64,000 nt of DNA from Astrothelium macrocarpum (GCA_021030915.1 JAGEMR010000129.1:19239-83238); one strand, 5' to 3'; positions 31,690 to 43,036 are shown, numbered from the stretch's first letter. Program-made: numbers and translations. The notes: a model not told the origin generated them from the letters alone.

Positions 31690-33451
31690 AATCGCGCAGC
31701 TCGAATTCTCCAAGGTTGCTGTCACAACGTGGAAATTTCGGGATGAGAAGCATGGCAATTGGCCTGTCGTATATGTACTGGATAACGGCCAGGACACTGC
31801 ACACGGTAACCCTAACAACTTGAAGGACGTATACGTTGGCGAGTCGCTCAACGCCGCGGGCCGGCTGCGCCAGCACCTTGAGACTTCTGCAAAGCAGCAC
31901 CTCAAGAATATTCGCGTGATCATTGATGAGAGATTCAACAAGTCTGTCTGTCTTGACTTGGAGTCCTATCTCATCAAAATGCTGGCCGGTGATGGCGCTA
32001 ATCGGGTGCTGAATCGCAACAATGGAATCACTGAAGCCAAATATTACCAACGCGAACTGTATCGCGAGACTTTCCGTGCAATCTTCGAACAACTCAAGGG
32101 CGATGGTATCTTCACACGGAGCATTCCCGAAATTGAGAATAGCGACTTGTTTAAATTGTCCCCATTTAAAGCGTTGACAGAAGATCAAGCAACTTCTATT
32201 GAAAAAATCATCGAAAACCTTCTTATCGATGTCGAGCAGGGTACCGGAGGCACGGTGGTGATTCAAGGCGATCCAGGCACGGGCAAGACAGTCGTCGCCA
32301 TCTATCTGATTAAAATGCTTGTTGATATCCAGAACTTCACTTCACCTGAGGATTTGGATCGTGATTCGCGATTCTCCAACTTCTTCACCGAAAGCAACCA
32401 GAGGCTTCTCCAGCGTCGCCGCATCGGTCTAGTCGTGCCGCAGCAATCATTGCGAGAATCAATCAAGAAGGTCTTTCGGAAGACGATTGGGCTTAGTCCT
32501 TCCATGGTCATGACACCTTTTGACGTAGGAGGAACGGAAGACACGTTCGATCTGCTGTTGGTAGATGAGACTCATCGACTCAATCAGCGTGCTAACCAGC
32601 CATCGGGACCGCTGAATAAAAAGTTCGCAACTATTACAAGAGAGCTTTTTGGTGATAATAATGCCAACAAGAGCAAGACTCAACTTGATTGGATACGGAA
32701 GAAGAGCAGACACCAAATCTTCATTTTGGACGCCGCACAAAGTGTTCGACCGGCCGATCTACCTTCGGAGCTCTTGTCGGACCTTATAGCTGATGCTCGT
32801 GCATCGAGGCAATACTTTCAGCTTCGAACTCAGATGCGAGTGCGAGCGGGATCAGATTTTGTGTCTTATGTTCGTTGGATCTTCGATCCTCATCCTCTGT
32901 CGCTTCCGAGTGAGAGGCAAAACTTCGGAGAATATGACTTTCGCGCATTTGACAGTGTTGCATACATGCAAAGCGAGATTTTTCGACGGGATGCCGAATT
33001 TGGCCTTTCACGCATGGTTGCAGGCTACGCATGGGAGTGGAAGACTAAAAAGGACAAGAACGCGTTCGACATTGAAATTGACCAGACTCGACTTCGGTGG
33101 AACAGTACACCAACTGACTGGATTGCCTCTAAAAATGCGCTTGAGGAAGTGGGATCGATTCACACTGTTCAGGGATACGATCTCAACTACGTTGGTGTTA
33201 TTATTGGTCCTGATCTGGGCTTTGATCCCGAGCGAAGGCGCCTTTTCATCAATCGCGACTCATACTTTGACAAGAAAGGCAAGGAAAATAATCCAACACT
33301 CGGAAAAAGATATTCGGATGATGATCTGCTGCGATTCATCACGCAGATTTATGCCGTGCTTATGACGCGTGGTATCCGGGGAACGTATGTCTACGCGTGT
33401 GACTCTGGTTTGAGGGAGTACCTCAAGAGATTCATCCCGTCAAGCTTCTGA
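31679..33451 (+). CDS. GIY-YIG nuclease fused to DUF2075 (Schlafen-like) helicase, probably of bacterial origin
   Basis: Intronless, 590 residues from ATG 31679, which sits in ATGAACTCTAG and overlaps the MazG-like stop. Residues about 28-112 are a GIY-YIG nuclease: WPVVYVLDNG, VYVGESLNAAGRLRQHL (tyrosine, glycine and the Arg of the motif) and the catalytic Glu in CLDLESYLIK (Glu95). Residues about 160-590 form a superfamily-1-like ATPase of the DUF2075/Schlafen group 3 type: Walker A GDPGTGKT (197-204), Walker B LLLVDETHRL (Asp296-Glu297), motif III-like FILDAAQSVRP, motif V IHTVQGYDLNYVGV (Gln498) and motif VI-like LMTRGIRGTYVYACD (Arg564). All key residues appear intact, so nuclease and ATPase should both work. 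Two-domain proteins like this occur in bacteria, as I recall beside MazG-like genes; nucleic-acid processing or phage defence is inference. How a fungus would translate this second, overlapping frame is unclear (reinitiation, internal promoter or +1 shift). Confidence 0.92.
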   Translation: MNSRIAQLEFSKVAVTTWKFRDEKHGNWPVVYVLDNGQDTAHGNPNNLKDVYVGESLNAAGRLRQHLETSAKQHLKNIRVIIDERFNKSVCLDLESYLIKMLAGDGANRVLNRNNGITEAKYYQRELYRETFRAIFEQLKGDGIFTRSIPEIENSDLFKLSPFKALTEDQATSIEKIIENLLIDVEQGTGGTVVIQGDPGTGKTVVAIYLIKMLVDIQNFTSPEDLDRDSRFSNFFTESNQRLLQRRRIGLVVPQQSLRESIKKVFRKTIGLSPSMVMTPFDVGGTEDTFDLLLVDETHRLNQRANQPSGPLNKKFATITRELFGDNNANKSKTQLDWIRKKSRHQIFILDAAQSVRPADLPSELLSDLIADARASRQYFQLRTQMRVRAGSDFVSYVRWIFDPHPLSLPSERQNFGEYDFRAFDSVAYMQSEIFRRDAEFGLSRMVAGYAWEWKTKKDKNAFDIEIDQTRLRWNSTPTDWIASKNALEEVGSIHTVQGYDLNYVGVIIGPDLGFDPERRRLFINRDSYFDKKGKENNPTLGKRYSDDDLLRFITQIYAVLMTRGIRGTYVYACDSGLREYLKRFIPSSF

Positions 33452-36400
33452 GATCAAGTAAGCCCAGTGACGAAGGAGCGAGAATTGCATGAGGTATTTG
33501 AAGAGCGATGAAGCAGGGTAAACGCAACGAGGGACATTGATTGAACCTGATCACTCGTATCACAGGCCACGGAAAAAGAGAACACCATTAAATTAACGTC
33601 GACTGTCATGTGCATTGGTACTGATACTCCCTCTTGCACTGTGGACAAGGCGCATACTATGTGGTCTGCTCTAGTCGTTATTAGAAAATAAGGCCCTCCC
33701 TAACGCCCTTTACATCGCTAGCTATTAGCTACATTGTTTGCTGTTGAAAGCAGTTGTGTGCTCATCACTACTAGCGAGTGCTGAAACATTGCAATCATGC
33801 GCATGTACGAGCAATAGTCTCCGGTCCCTGTTTAGTTAACTCGATTGGATGATACGGAAGACGTGAGCATTTTGGGCCATCGGAGCCTGCCCAAGTTCAC
33901 GTCGAACGCCAAACTCGGTTCAAAGCCGAAAGAACGAAACTTCATAAGACTGCTTGAGATCGATTTTCTTAAAGACCGCTATAACAGTATTGAACATGTC
34001 TGCACCGACGGGGACTGTTGAGTATCGTATGGCCTCAAGGCTTACTGAAAGAGTGCTTACCAATCTACCATCGCCCATTTGCAGATGGAGGAAAATTGAA
34101 ATCAGCAGCAGTGCTCTTGAGCAAGATGATAGGGACGCTTAAATCAAACCTCACTCTCGAAGATTTCTGCCAAGCCACATTGTAACGCTGGGTTGCAGGC
34201 GCATTTCGCGGTGTGCATCGAAATGACTTGCCCTCATCGCGTATTAATCTGTCTGCAAACATGATGGGGATCCCATTGACCTGCATTAGTCGTTGTGTTA
34301 GCAAGCGCTCACAATGTTGTTACTCATTATCTGTAGATGAATGGAATCTTTGGATAAGGAAAACATGCGGAGCCAGTGCCCTACGTCAACTTCTTCTGGA
34401 CCCCGTCTTGTCTGTTGCCAAAGTTATCTGGGTCGTACACGGTTTATTGTTTCTCGGAAAATCGCCCGACGACTCGAAACAGCTTGATTTGTAATCATTC
34501 TGGCCGGAGCCATGCTGGGACACTTTATGGCATCTCGCGCTAATAAGGAATGCTGCAACCACGACGACAAGTCCCATGAAGCGACACTGTCATCTTCTGC
34601 CGTCGCGAATTACCCAAGTGATAGCGGACAATGGAGTCTATCATTTCAACAAAACGGTCTTTAAATTTGTGTGAGAAAAATTTCACTGACCCTTGGGTTT
34701 TCTAATGGTGATCCACAATTCGACCCGAATGATGGCCAAGAGCTGCGAAAAGTATCCAATTGAGCAGACTGGAATGATGACATGACCTTTTCTATACGAG
34801 GAAATGACCTAGATCGTCGATAGCGCTGACGAATTTCTCAAGACAAATTAGTCAGCCTTCATTCTCCAAGACAGGATGTTTATAGGTAGTCGATTGGAAT
34901 GTAATCAGACGGAATCCCCCGTTCCCAACTAACCAACCGCCCGCAACTGCCGGGAGCAAGACTTCAAGACCAATCAGCCATCATCTTCAGGGGCATATAC
35001 CCGCCTGGAAGTGCTTTCGGATGGTTCAGTCAGGAATATTTCAGCTGTGGATGTTTGGACCGCTTCTCCGAAGAGCGCAGCCCATGTGTCCCAAAAATTA
35101 TTCTCGTGTATTTTCCATTCATAACGTCCGAAAACCCAGCGTTGTCATGGCAATCAACGGTTATGTCAAGAGAACATGGTACTATTTGCCTTAATCTTTT
35201 GCTCCTTCTCGGGGTTTTGGAAGGAGCCCGCACGAGAATAGACAGTTGACCTTGTCAACAGGTGTGTTCGGTCACCAAGCGAGCAGTACTTGATGATATC
35301 GTCATGTAAAGCATATTCGTGGGTTGGAAAGAAAGATTTTGAACTCACTTTACTTCATGTCGTTATATCAACTGGCACCATGGTCGTCGCCTTTCGGCGG
35401 TTCTTTTATCATTACCGATGATGGCAACCAGAGCACGCAATTCTTGGAAGGACTCGGACGTAGATGCCACAGTCTGTGAGCATGTCATGGGTCGGGGGAC
35501 TCACTGAGCTTCGTGTTAACCAGAAGCTACTCAGGGACGAGCTGGTCATGTCTCTGGAGACTCATATTACCGCACAGAAGAGCGTCATAGTTTGTTGGCC
35601 ATTATACTTATTCTTAATCGGACTTTATCGAACCTCAAATCTTCTTCGACCGAGACCTGTGCTTCCTGAATAGTCACGAACATAGCATCCAAGTACGACG
35701 AATGGGTGGAGCCCATGACTCTGGGTATTTTATGTTAGCATACACGCCCAAATCCGGCCGGGGGGCCATATCTGAAGGTTTCCCGATGGATTTGGCAGAA
35801 GGAAACCGGTATCTAATCTGTATACATGGCCCAAGAGTCAGTCCTCGCTCATACCCGAATGTACCGGAAAGGTCAAAAACAGAAAAGACGAGCACTCAGA
35901 TTCGTGTCCTGACCGAAACCATCTCTATCTTTTTCACACGATCGCTGTCAGGACAAGCACATCAGCTACTCTGCTGGTCAACTCCGGAGGGAGGACACAA
36001 GTCAAAGCAAGCTCAGAAGTCTTCGATCGTGTCAGGATTTACCTCCCGCGTAACACAGAAGCACCTAGACCCATGCTGTTCTTCTCTATTGGCTTCTCGC
36101 CAACTGACCATGGCCGCCCCTGGCAGTTGCAACTCTTAAACCTTGTGTTCATCATTGTGCATGCATGAAATGGAAGAGAAATTTGGCTTACTACGTTGGG
36201 AGCTATCTGAGACAGGATTCGATGGGAGTCCTGGACCCAGCACCCTTGGAAGCTGAACTCGAAGATTCGTGCGACCAGGACAATCAGAGAGCGCGGTTCT
36301 CCTGGAACCTTGTTATGCTTGTTCTGCTCGTGGTGTCTGTCTGCCTGGATCCTTTGCTCGAAGATGTTGTTGAACTCCCTCGATCCCGGAAGATCAAGGT

Positions 36401-38588
36401 CGGCGAGGATATTCTGGGGAAATGGTGGCAAATTTGGCGCAAAGGGATCAGGCGAACATAATCCTGGGTCTAATAATTAGTTCGGTTGGCAAGTCTCTCA
36501 TTTACTTACGAGGAATCATTAGTGTTACCGCCCACGAACTATGTAAAGAGAAGTCAGGTCTTTACGGCAGTTCAATAAATCACTTTGGGCATGCGTCGAG
36601 CATTGTCGCCTTTCTAAGAGATTCATTGGCTCTGTAAGTCACGAGTCAGAAAAATGGGAGAACAAAGAAGAAGAATTGATTTCCACCCAACGGGGCCAAT
36701 AGCCACCGAAGAGAAGTGAAGACAGTGAACGCTACTCCCAGTGAAGACAGCAGTTTGCTGCCTCCTCCAGACAATCAGCTTTGCCAGTGCGCAGAGATGT
36801 AGCGTTGCCCCGATCGCACCGAATCTGCAGTCGACTACCAGAAAACGGGCCGATTCGTACAATCTCCACAACAACGCCCTGTACTTGAGTACAGTCTCGA
36901 GGGACTGTACAGAACTCTGTAGCTGGTGATGAGGGACTCACAATTCAAAGACAAGTAGCACCCATGATCAGCGTCGAGGAATCGATCCGGCGCGTCGGGC
37001 CGTATCCAATGCGAAGCTTTGACACGCACGTGTCGCTTCGTCAGAGTCGGTAGCACGACTATGCTACAGCAGTCAAGATTGGTTCTCTGGTCAAGGCATA
37101 CAGAGCAAATGATTTGATGATGTTGAATAAAAGCAGAGGCTTATGGTCTTCGATGGATAGGGTGGGGAATGGGAGATGGCGAGAGCGATGGGCAAAACAA
37201 AGCCAGGAACAAAAGCAGTGAGATTAAACCGGTGACGAGCGAACAAAGCCCTCAGAAACACGGCCGTCGAAGCACGCACGTGGATTAGGCAGAAAAATGA
37301 AAGTCACGGTCATAAAGCACACTTTTGAAGAGCCAACTAAGTCTCAATTCGTCTTACAGGAGACAAAACTATCTGATCCAGGAATGCATTCCTTAAAGCC
37401 AAGGTCCTTTACTTGCAGAGCCGTCCAAGATATCATCGCCTGTGAAGACTCGTTTGACACTTGTACGAGTACTGAAAGCGATTCAGCACCAAGCACTCAC
37501 TGACCCAGCTGAATCATTATATCAAGCTATGTCATACAACAGGAGTAGGTGACCGACGAGCGGATCTGTTCGTCATCACTTCTAGCTTCCTGGGTTCTGG
37601 GTTCCTCGTGTAGATCAGGGTGCATCGAGTTTTTTTGACGCTCGAAAAGTCCACCGGATCTAGAGAATCCTTTTCCCAGTATGGACTATTGAAATGCAGC
37701 GTGAAGCAGAGCGGCCGCATCTCCAAAAATTTGATGGCCAACTACCCTTATGTAATCTACTTTCCTTCGAAGATTCTCACTAGAAGGACTCTAGGGCTCA
37801 TGCGATCTGTCAGGTCATAAGGCTTGCAACTTTGGTGGTGATGCCATTAATCACGCCACATATCGAATGATGCATACGTGGACGACTCTGAGGTTTGATC
37901 CCATGGCCCAACGTCTTTGTATGCAGTCGGCGTGTTCATCACTCGACTTTGAGTCATTGTGACGGAGCAGTCTTTGTCGAGGATTGGGGTATGTCAATGA
38001 CCAGCGCCAAAGGCTACTTGCAATGTGAGTAGTTTCCAAACGAAGCTGATGTCGAACGACTTGTCTTGGATCCATATGTGATTCGAAAATGTCGAAAGCC
38101 TCCGGCTATCCTTTCAATTATTGCAATCTTCGCAAATCTAGGCTACGATAGCTTCCAGCAGCCGGATTCGGGGTGCTCACAAAGACGTGGTGGTCACCTC
38201 TAGTCAGACAATGACATGCACCCGCTTTACCTGCAAATAGAGATACAACTTGACGAGTGGAACAAATCCGATCATGCACCATTAAAAGGAATCCACCTCC
38301 TGATAGGGCATTGAGCGTCGGTTGTTTTGAATTGTCGTTGTTCCAGATGGCTAGTGGTTGCCCACCCGGATCATGCCTTTGCTCTACTTCTTCCACCTGG
38401 CCTTCCACATTTCCGTTCCTCCTTCCGCATTTCCATTCTTTGTCCGCACATCCATGTGCTTTATTTCCACGCTCTCTTTTCTTTTCAGTATTCTGATATT
38501 TTTCTTTCCTCGCGTTTTTCTTTTCGTCCATTTACTTTCCGAGATAGAGAGTAGCCATATCGCTTGGAAAGTTTGTTTGTACAAAGCA
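33452..38588. other. Large gene-poor region
   Basis: 5.1 kb with no frame I can assign to a protein family. The longest frames (about 35702-36139 forward, 36039-36431 reverse, 36165-36461 forward) show no motif and overlap one another. No clear terminal repeats, tRNA or tandem array was seen. It may contain relics too diverged to recognise. Confidence 0.45.
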
Positions 38589-39177
38589 ATGAAATACCCT
38601 GGCGTCATCAAGACTTTATTTGTTATTCTTACCCTAGTTCTAACTGTAGACGCTCGAACTATCAACAGTAGACATTTTTCAAAGTAAGCTATTTTAGCCT
38701 AGAAGATATATTTGGTCTATCTAGTCATCTAACATTGCCATCAAATTCAGATCTCAAAACCATAACGTAATATCAGTAAACCAAGAAAACATCGTCGAAA
38801 GAGATTTGAAGAAATATCGTATCAATAATTGCACATTTTCTGACTTTCCAGCGTACTCTGAATTTAAAGACTCATGGTGCATGGGGAAAAGTCGATACAC
38901 GTCGCAATGGATAATCTGGTGCAGTATTCCTCAAACAGATTATGAGAAATACTTCATGGGAGAATGCCCTGCCGGCTACAACTGTGAAAACGAAAACTGG
39001 GGCAACGGTTCAGATTTACCTGGACAGGCATGGTGTTTCGAACTTCCACCTGGCAGCGGTGGTGAATCAAATGATGATGATGGACCCGAAAATGGCTCTG
39101 ATTCTAATGGTTCCGGATCTACTGATTCTGAACCTATGAGTTCTGAACCTGGCAGTTCCGGATCTAGCAGCTCTTAG
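38589..39177 (+). CDS. Small secreted cysteine-rich protein, effector candidate
   Basis: Two exons, join(38589..38683, 38751..39177), 173 residues; the 67-nt intron has a GTAAGC donor, CTAAC branch site and TCAG acceptor. Residues 1-22 are a clear secretory signal peptide (basic start, IKTLFVILTLVLT core, cleavage after VDA). The mature protein has six cysteines within residues about 62-130 (NNCTF, DSWCMG, IWCSI, MGECPAGYNC, QAWCFE), compatible with three disulfides, many aromatic residues, and then a 40-residue acidic Ser/Gly/Asp/Glu tail of low complexity. It has no transmembrane segment. Six-Cys small secreted proteins are typical fungal effectors or antimicrobial proteins; I do not recognise the family. 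It stands alone beside a gene desert. Confidence 0.7.
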
Positions 39178-39523
39178 TTTGGTGGTCCTTAATACAGCAT
39201 CACCGGACCTGGAGCTTCTTACTACTAATTTCTTGGCCTGATAAGATGGCAAAGAGTGATAGAACATGACAAGATCACAGTACCACAGTTAAATCAACAA
39301 ACGAGATCCTAAAGGCACAGAATGTCGAAATTAAAGCCTCGTTTATGTTTGACCAGCTTTCCCGACGATCGGCGCAATCATAGCTGACTCGGAATTACTC
39401 GTATCAGATTTACAAAAGAAATGATTGTTATATTTGCGTAATGCAAGTTGTCAAAGGTCTATCAATTTAAGAGGAAGAAGTCTGGAGATCCAGAGAAACG
39501 TCTGTGACGCCCTATCAAACCTT
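39178..39523. other. Short intergenic region
   Basis: 346 bp, convergent between the secreted-protein gene and the broken minus-strand gene; nothing recognised. Confidence 0.4.
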
Positions 39524-40270
39524 TTAAAGGTCTCCAATCATTTCCCTTGTCTCAGGGCTCTCCTCTAACACACCTTTTAAGACACCGATTTGCTGTTCTT
39601 TGGCTTTAGATATCAATTGAAGCAGGTTTGCTACTACAGGGGCTTGAGATAATATTGACCCGGGAACATCGAACGCACGTTCATGGCCTGGGTTCATGGG
39701 TGGGAATGTTTGCTTCACGACAGGGTATTCTGCCAGGATACCTGCCCCCTCTTCTCTGAATCGGCTCAGCTTGGTCTCTAAGAAATCCAGCGTGACCGCC
39801 AACATCACTCGCCGGCCTCTTCCTCAGCAAACTTCTCTCACTCACACTACTCTCCGTACTCCCCTCTTCCCGCGAGGAGAAACTCCCCAGCCTCTCTTGC
39901 ACCTCCAGCCTTAGGCCCAGGAGGTGTCCTGGTATGCGTTTGTCGCACGATGCCTTGCTTCCTCCGCAATGCCTCTTCATCTTCTCTCCATTGAGCTCGC
40001 TGTTCCATTCTTGTCCGATCCTCTTCCATCGGGCCAGGGACCAGATGTCCTGGATCGTGCTGTTGATTTGCATGATGCTATTCCATATCGCGGGCGACGG
40101 CGGATGAGGTTGATAAGGATTGACATATCGTAATGGAGTTTTTTGTCGCGGCGGAGGCGGAAATCTGGACTCTAAGTGTGACAATGGGGTGTACCGATTT
40201 TGTATGTGAGAATGCAAATTGTGCGCCTGCTCGTGGGCTTGAGCATGGGCTTGGATTTGAGTTTGCTCGC
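39524..40270 (-). pseudogene. Broken unknown gene, coiled/charged protein
   Basis: Three minus-strand frames carry protein-like sequence in a continuous order but are out of register. From 40270 down: a Gln/His-rich start (QIQAHAQAHEQAHN), a Pro-rich part (SRFPPPPRQKTPLR), then INSTIQDIWSLARWKRM; a shift near 40030 into a highly charged stretch (EEDRTRMEQRAQWREDEEAL) up to GRGEYGE; TAG and TGA stops near 39848; EKFAEEEAGE; another shift near 39805; then VTLDFLETKLSRFREEG, AFDVPGSILSQAPVVANLL and a stop at 39524. The last segment looks conserved, but I do not recognise the family. Frameshifts plus stops argue for a pseudogene; unusual introns are the alternative. Confidence 0.4.
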
Positions 40271-40651
40271 GCTTCCTTTAGCATCCAACGGTCGTCGCTT
40301 CCGCACCTCTTTCAAATTTCCACTCTTCATCCGCATGTTTTTATCAATCGCAACTCCCGACGGAAGATCATGAGACCCTTGTATTTGACTTTGTCCCTTT
40401 CTATGGCGATCGCGATCTCTGGGAGATGTCGCGGATTTAACACTTCCCACATGCTCCTTTGACTCTTCATGATCCTTAAGGCCTTATAGTGGCATCGGAT
40501 CTTCGTACCACCCATTTTTTATCACCTCCGGATTACAGTCTATGCACACATGTCGACCAGGCAACACCGTACCTTCATAGTAACAGCGGAGATGCTGATA
40601 TGTTGAGCAGACCCTGCAGCAAAGCAGATCATCTTCTTTAGCAGAGGTACA
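40271..40651. other. Intergenic between two gene remnants
   Basis: 380 bp, nothing recognisable. Confidence 0.4.
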
Positions 40652-40957
40652 CTAGCACTTTATATATGGATGCAAGGAAGTGGATAAGTGATTGATGTTT
40701 TGATCGGTTTTTAGATGAGTGGACGCTGCATCCGCCTCTGCATTGGATTCTTGATCTGAGTCGCAATGTCGAGGAATCAAAGCAAAAGCGATATCTTCAA
40801 GGTACGGCGCAACGTGTTTGGCAAACACATATGCATCTCCAGCCATCTGCTTGTAGCATAAAGGGCACTCTAGACTGGCGTTCTTCTCTCCCAAACAGTG
40901 ATCCGTTTTCAAATGGCCGATCCAAGCGCCATAACCAGGATTACGAAAGCTCATCAT
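40652..40957 (-). pseudogene. C-terminal remnant of a fungal C2H2-type zinc-finger protein
   Basis: A 101-residue minus-strand frame reads WIGHLKTDHCLGEKN, LECPLCYKQMAG, FAKHVAPYLEDIAFALIPRHCDSD, which is the usual end of a large fungal family (W..HL..DH...CPLC...H...HLE.IAL..LP). The two Cys of CPLC and the His residues form a finger-like unit. Normally this is preceded by several hundred residues; here the frame starts abruptly and a tRNA-like gene lies only 77 bp upstream, so the rest of the gene is missing. It is either a truncated remnant or a last exon whose earlier exons I cannot find. Confidence 0.5.
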
Positions 40958-41034
40958 CGCCCAATTTATCAGCTATGATCCGACATACAATCTCTCAGAA
41001 AAAAAAAAGAGTTAGAGAAGAAAACAAAAAACAA

Positions 41035-41159
41035 TGCGTGAACCGCGAGTCGAACGCGGGTCCCCTGCTTGCTGCATGGAAGGCAAGGATGATAACCTAT
41101 CAAACTTAGCATAAAACTTGTAATAAACGGTGATGTCCTTACCGCTACACTATTCACGC
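41035..41159 (-). tRNA. tRNA-Gly(TCC)-like gene with a D-loop insertion
   Basis: On the minus strand the ends pair as a 7-bp acceptor stem (GCGTGAA at 41159-41153 with TTCACGC plus discriminator A at 41042-41035). There is a perfect T-arm (CCGCG TTCGACT CGCGG), an anticodon-like CTTCCAT loop (TCC, glycine) and a downstream Pol III stop signal (TTGTTTTTTG). Total length is 125 nt rather than about 72. Between AGCGG and TTATCATCC, which together match a normal eukaryotic tRNA-Gly D-arm, about 45 extra nt are inserted. The anticodon stem is also irregular: CTTGC pairs with GCAAG but the loop is then 10 nt. It may be a pseudogene or need non-standard processing. The insertion is not at the canonical intron site (37/38). 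Confidence 0.6.
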
Positions 41160-42451
41160 CACTTTTGAGGTCAATGGTTAAAAAGTTTTTTATATGTCGT
41201 CATTTTTTGTGTCGTTCCTATCAAATTGTTATCTCGACTTTAATATTATCTTATTCTTGAATTCTGATTTAGAGCTAAGCAACTAATAATAATTAGTGAC
41301 TTTAAGGAAGCAACCAGCCTGAAATCTCGTATCTGTCCCTAATAGGGCCAAGAGACCAAATATCACCCTCGGCCAGGTTAATATATTCAACACCGTCATG
41401 TACTCTCGCAGTATCATCATAAGTCTGGACCTTAGTTTTTTAGACAAAAGAATTCGGCAGGGATTTGGTGATAGTTCTTGGAATTGATACCTATCATCTC
41501 CCCAGGATCACGTCAGGGGAAATTAAAAGCTAAACCACATTTGGACTCTCATCTTTCTGCAGTCAGCGGTCTTACGACTTCGTCTCTCTACTCCAAAGAC
41601 ATGGAAACTCCATGTCCTCGGTAGTGTCTAGTAGGTCGATAATAATAACAAGTTACTTGATTCAGAAATTAATTTGGACAGTATTGGGATAAGCGCAGCA
41701 AGAATTCGAGCTAGTAATGAACTGTACTACCAGTACTCCGTAAATGCAATAAGAAATGTCACCAGCGGCTGCGAAAGCTAAAATTCACCGCAGACCTCAT
41801 CGAGAGAACCCCATACTATTCTAAATAATTACAAAAAACAAATAATCAGGTAGTAATTTGTTGGGAAATAAATTTCATGTTATTCTCGTCTACTTTTGCT
41901 AAGGGTCTTCCGACGAGGCCTGCGGTAGATTGTAGCTTTTATGGTTGCGGACGACATTTATTGCATTCACTGGCAGTCTCAACGCGAGGACCTTATCATC
42001 CCAAGCAATTGGAGCCCGTCTACAATCCATCAAGAAGCACCTTCAAGGATTTCCTTGCTTATCATTGCTGAGGGGCTCCCTATGAGGTGTATAGAAGTCA
42101 TATCTCTCGCGATCATGGGGGCAATTGGATGGATATTTGTTTCAGAAGCTAGCTAAGTAGCTACTTGAGTGAGGTCCTCTTGAGGTTAAGGTGAGTACGA
42201 AGGTCGCGAAATCCAAGCGAGAAGTGAGATGTTCGAAAGGTTCAGATGAGCAGACGACGCGCTCACGTGGGTAGTAAAAAGTGAAACACATAAGAAACGA
42301 TGATTTATCATTTCTGTTCGATTGTAGCATGCTATGATGACAATGGTAACTACGTGTCCCTTGCCTATGCCTTCAAACACCGAGAAAAGCAATGTACTTA
42401 GAAATTCCCTGCTCCCAGCTGCATTCCATCCTTTTAGCTCCATCTCGTCAT
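41160..42451. other. Intergenic, no gene recognised
   Basis: 1.3 kb, AT-rich for the first 700 bp (several TAATAAT runs), no recognisable coding sequence. It also contains the RPL34 3' untranslated region at its right end. Confidence 0.45.
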
Positions 42452-43036
42452 CTACCGCTTCTTAGCCTGACTCTCTTTGAGGACCTTTTTCACGATCTTC
42501 TGCTCTTCAATCAAGAACGCGCGAACCACTCGGTCCTTGACACAATTGGCGCAGCGAGAGCCGCCATAGGCACGCTGGACGGTTTTCCTACGACGGGAAA
42601 TAGTGGCGTATTCACGAGGTCGAAGGGCGGGAACCTAGAAAGTCTTTGTTAGTCTCGAATCCCTTCCAAAGAACATCGAACTTGATCACAAAGGTGATAC
42701 TCAGGGAGAGATAACATACACCGGATAACTTGGAGCCGCAATCACCGCATTTGGGTACAGTGCCTTTCTTTTTGATGTGGAGGTATCGGAGCTGACCACC
42801 GGGAGTCTTGACTACGCGAACTTTGTTTGAACGAGTATTGTATCTATGTGATAACGGTTAGATTGGGAACTTAGGATGAGCAATTCCTGAAGTCGTGGGG
42901 TGTTCAATGCGATGGATCTGATAGGATACGGTCATCGACTTACGGCTGCCTTCGGCGCTGTAATCTAGTGTTAGTACGAGAGCCTAGCGATTGAGAGGGA
43001 AAAAGGACCCACGTATGTTAGTCTATTGGAAGGCAT
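42452..43036 (-). CDS. RPL34: 60S ribosomal protein L34 (eL34)
   Basis: Four exons on the minus strand, complement(42452..42634, 42720..42843, 42944..42957, 43013..43036), give 114 residues. eL34 is a zinc-finger-type protein of the large ribosomal subunit. Sequence features: MPSNRLTY|RRRQP|YNTRSNKVRVVKTPGG, LRYLHIKKKGTVPKCGDCG, VPALRPREYATISRRRKTVQ, AYGGSRCANCVKDRVVRAF and IEEQKIVKKVLKESQ. The CxxC pairs KCGDC and RCANC are the zinc ligands. Exon 2 is a 14-nt microexon (phase 0 to phase 2). Introns of 55, 100 and 85 nt have GTGGGT, GTAAGT and GTATGT donors. The start is the ATG at 43036 and the gene is divergent from PRP8. Confidence 0.95.

Noticed and set aside
31369..33451. Bacterial contamination of the assembly as explanation for the gene pair
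   Set aside because: Not excluded, but base composition does not change abruptly at the edges, a C/T-rich fungal-type leader precedes it and no other bacterial gene or operon fragment flanks it.
35702..36461. Overlapping frames on both strands of 98-145 codons
   Set aside because: No family resemblance; they overlap each other on opposite strands, and the hydrophobic stretch in one is not enough to call a membrane protein.
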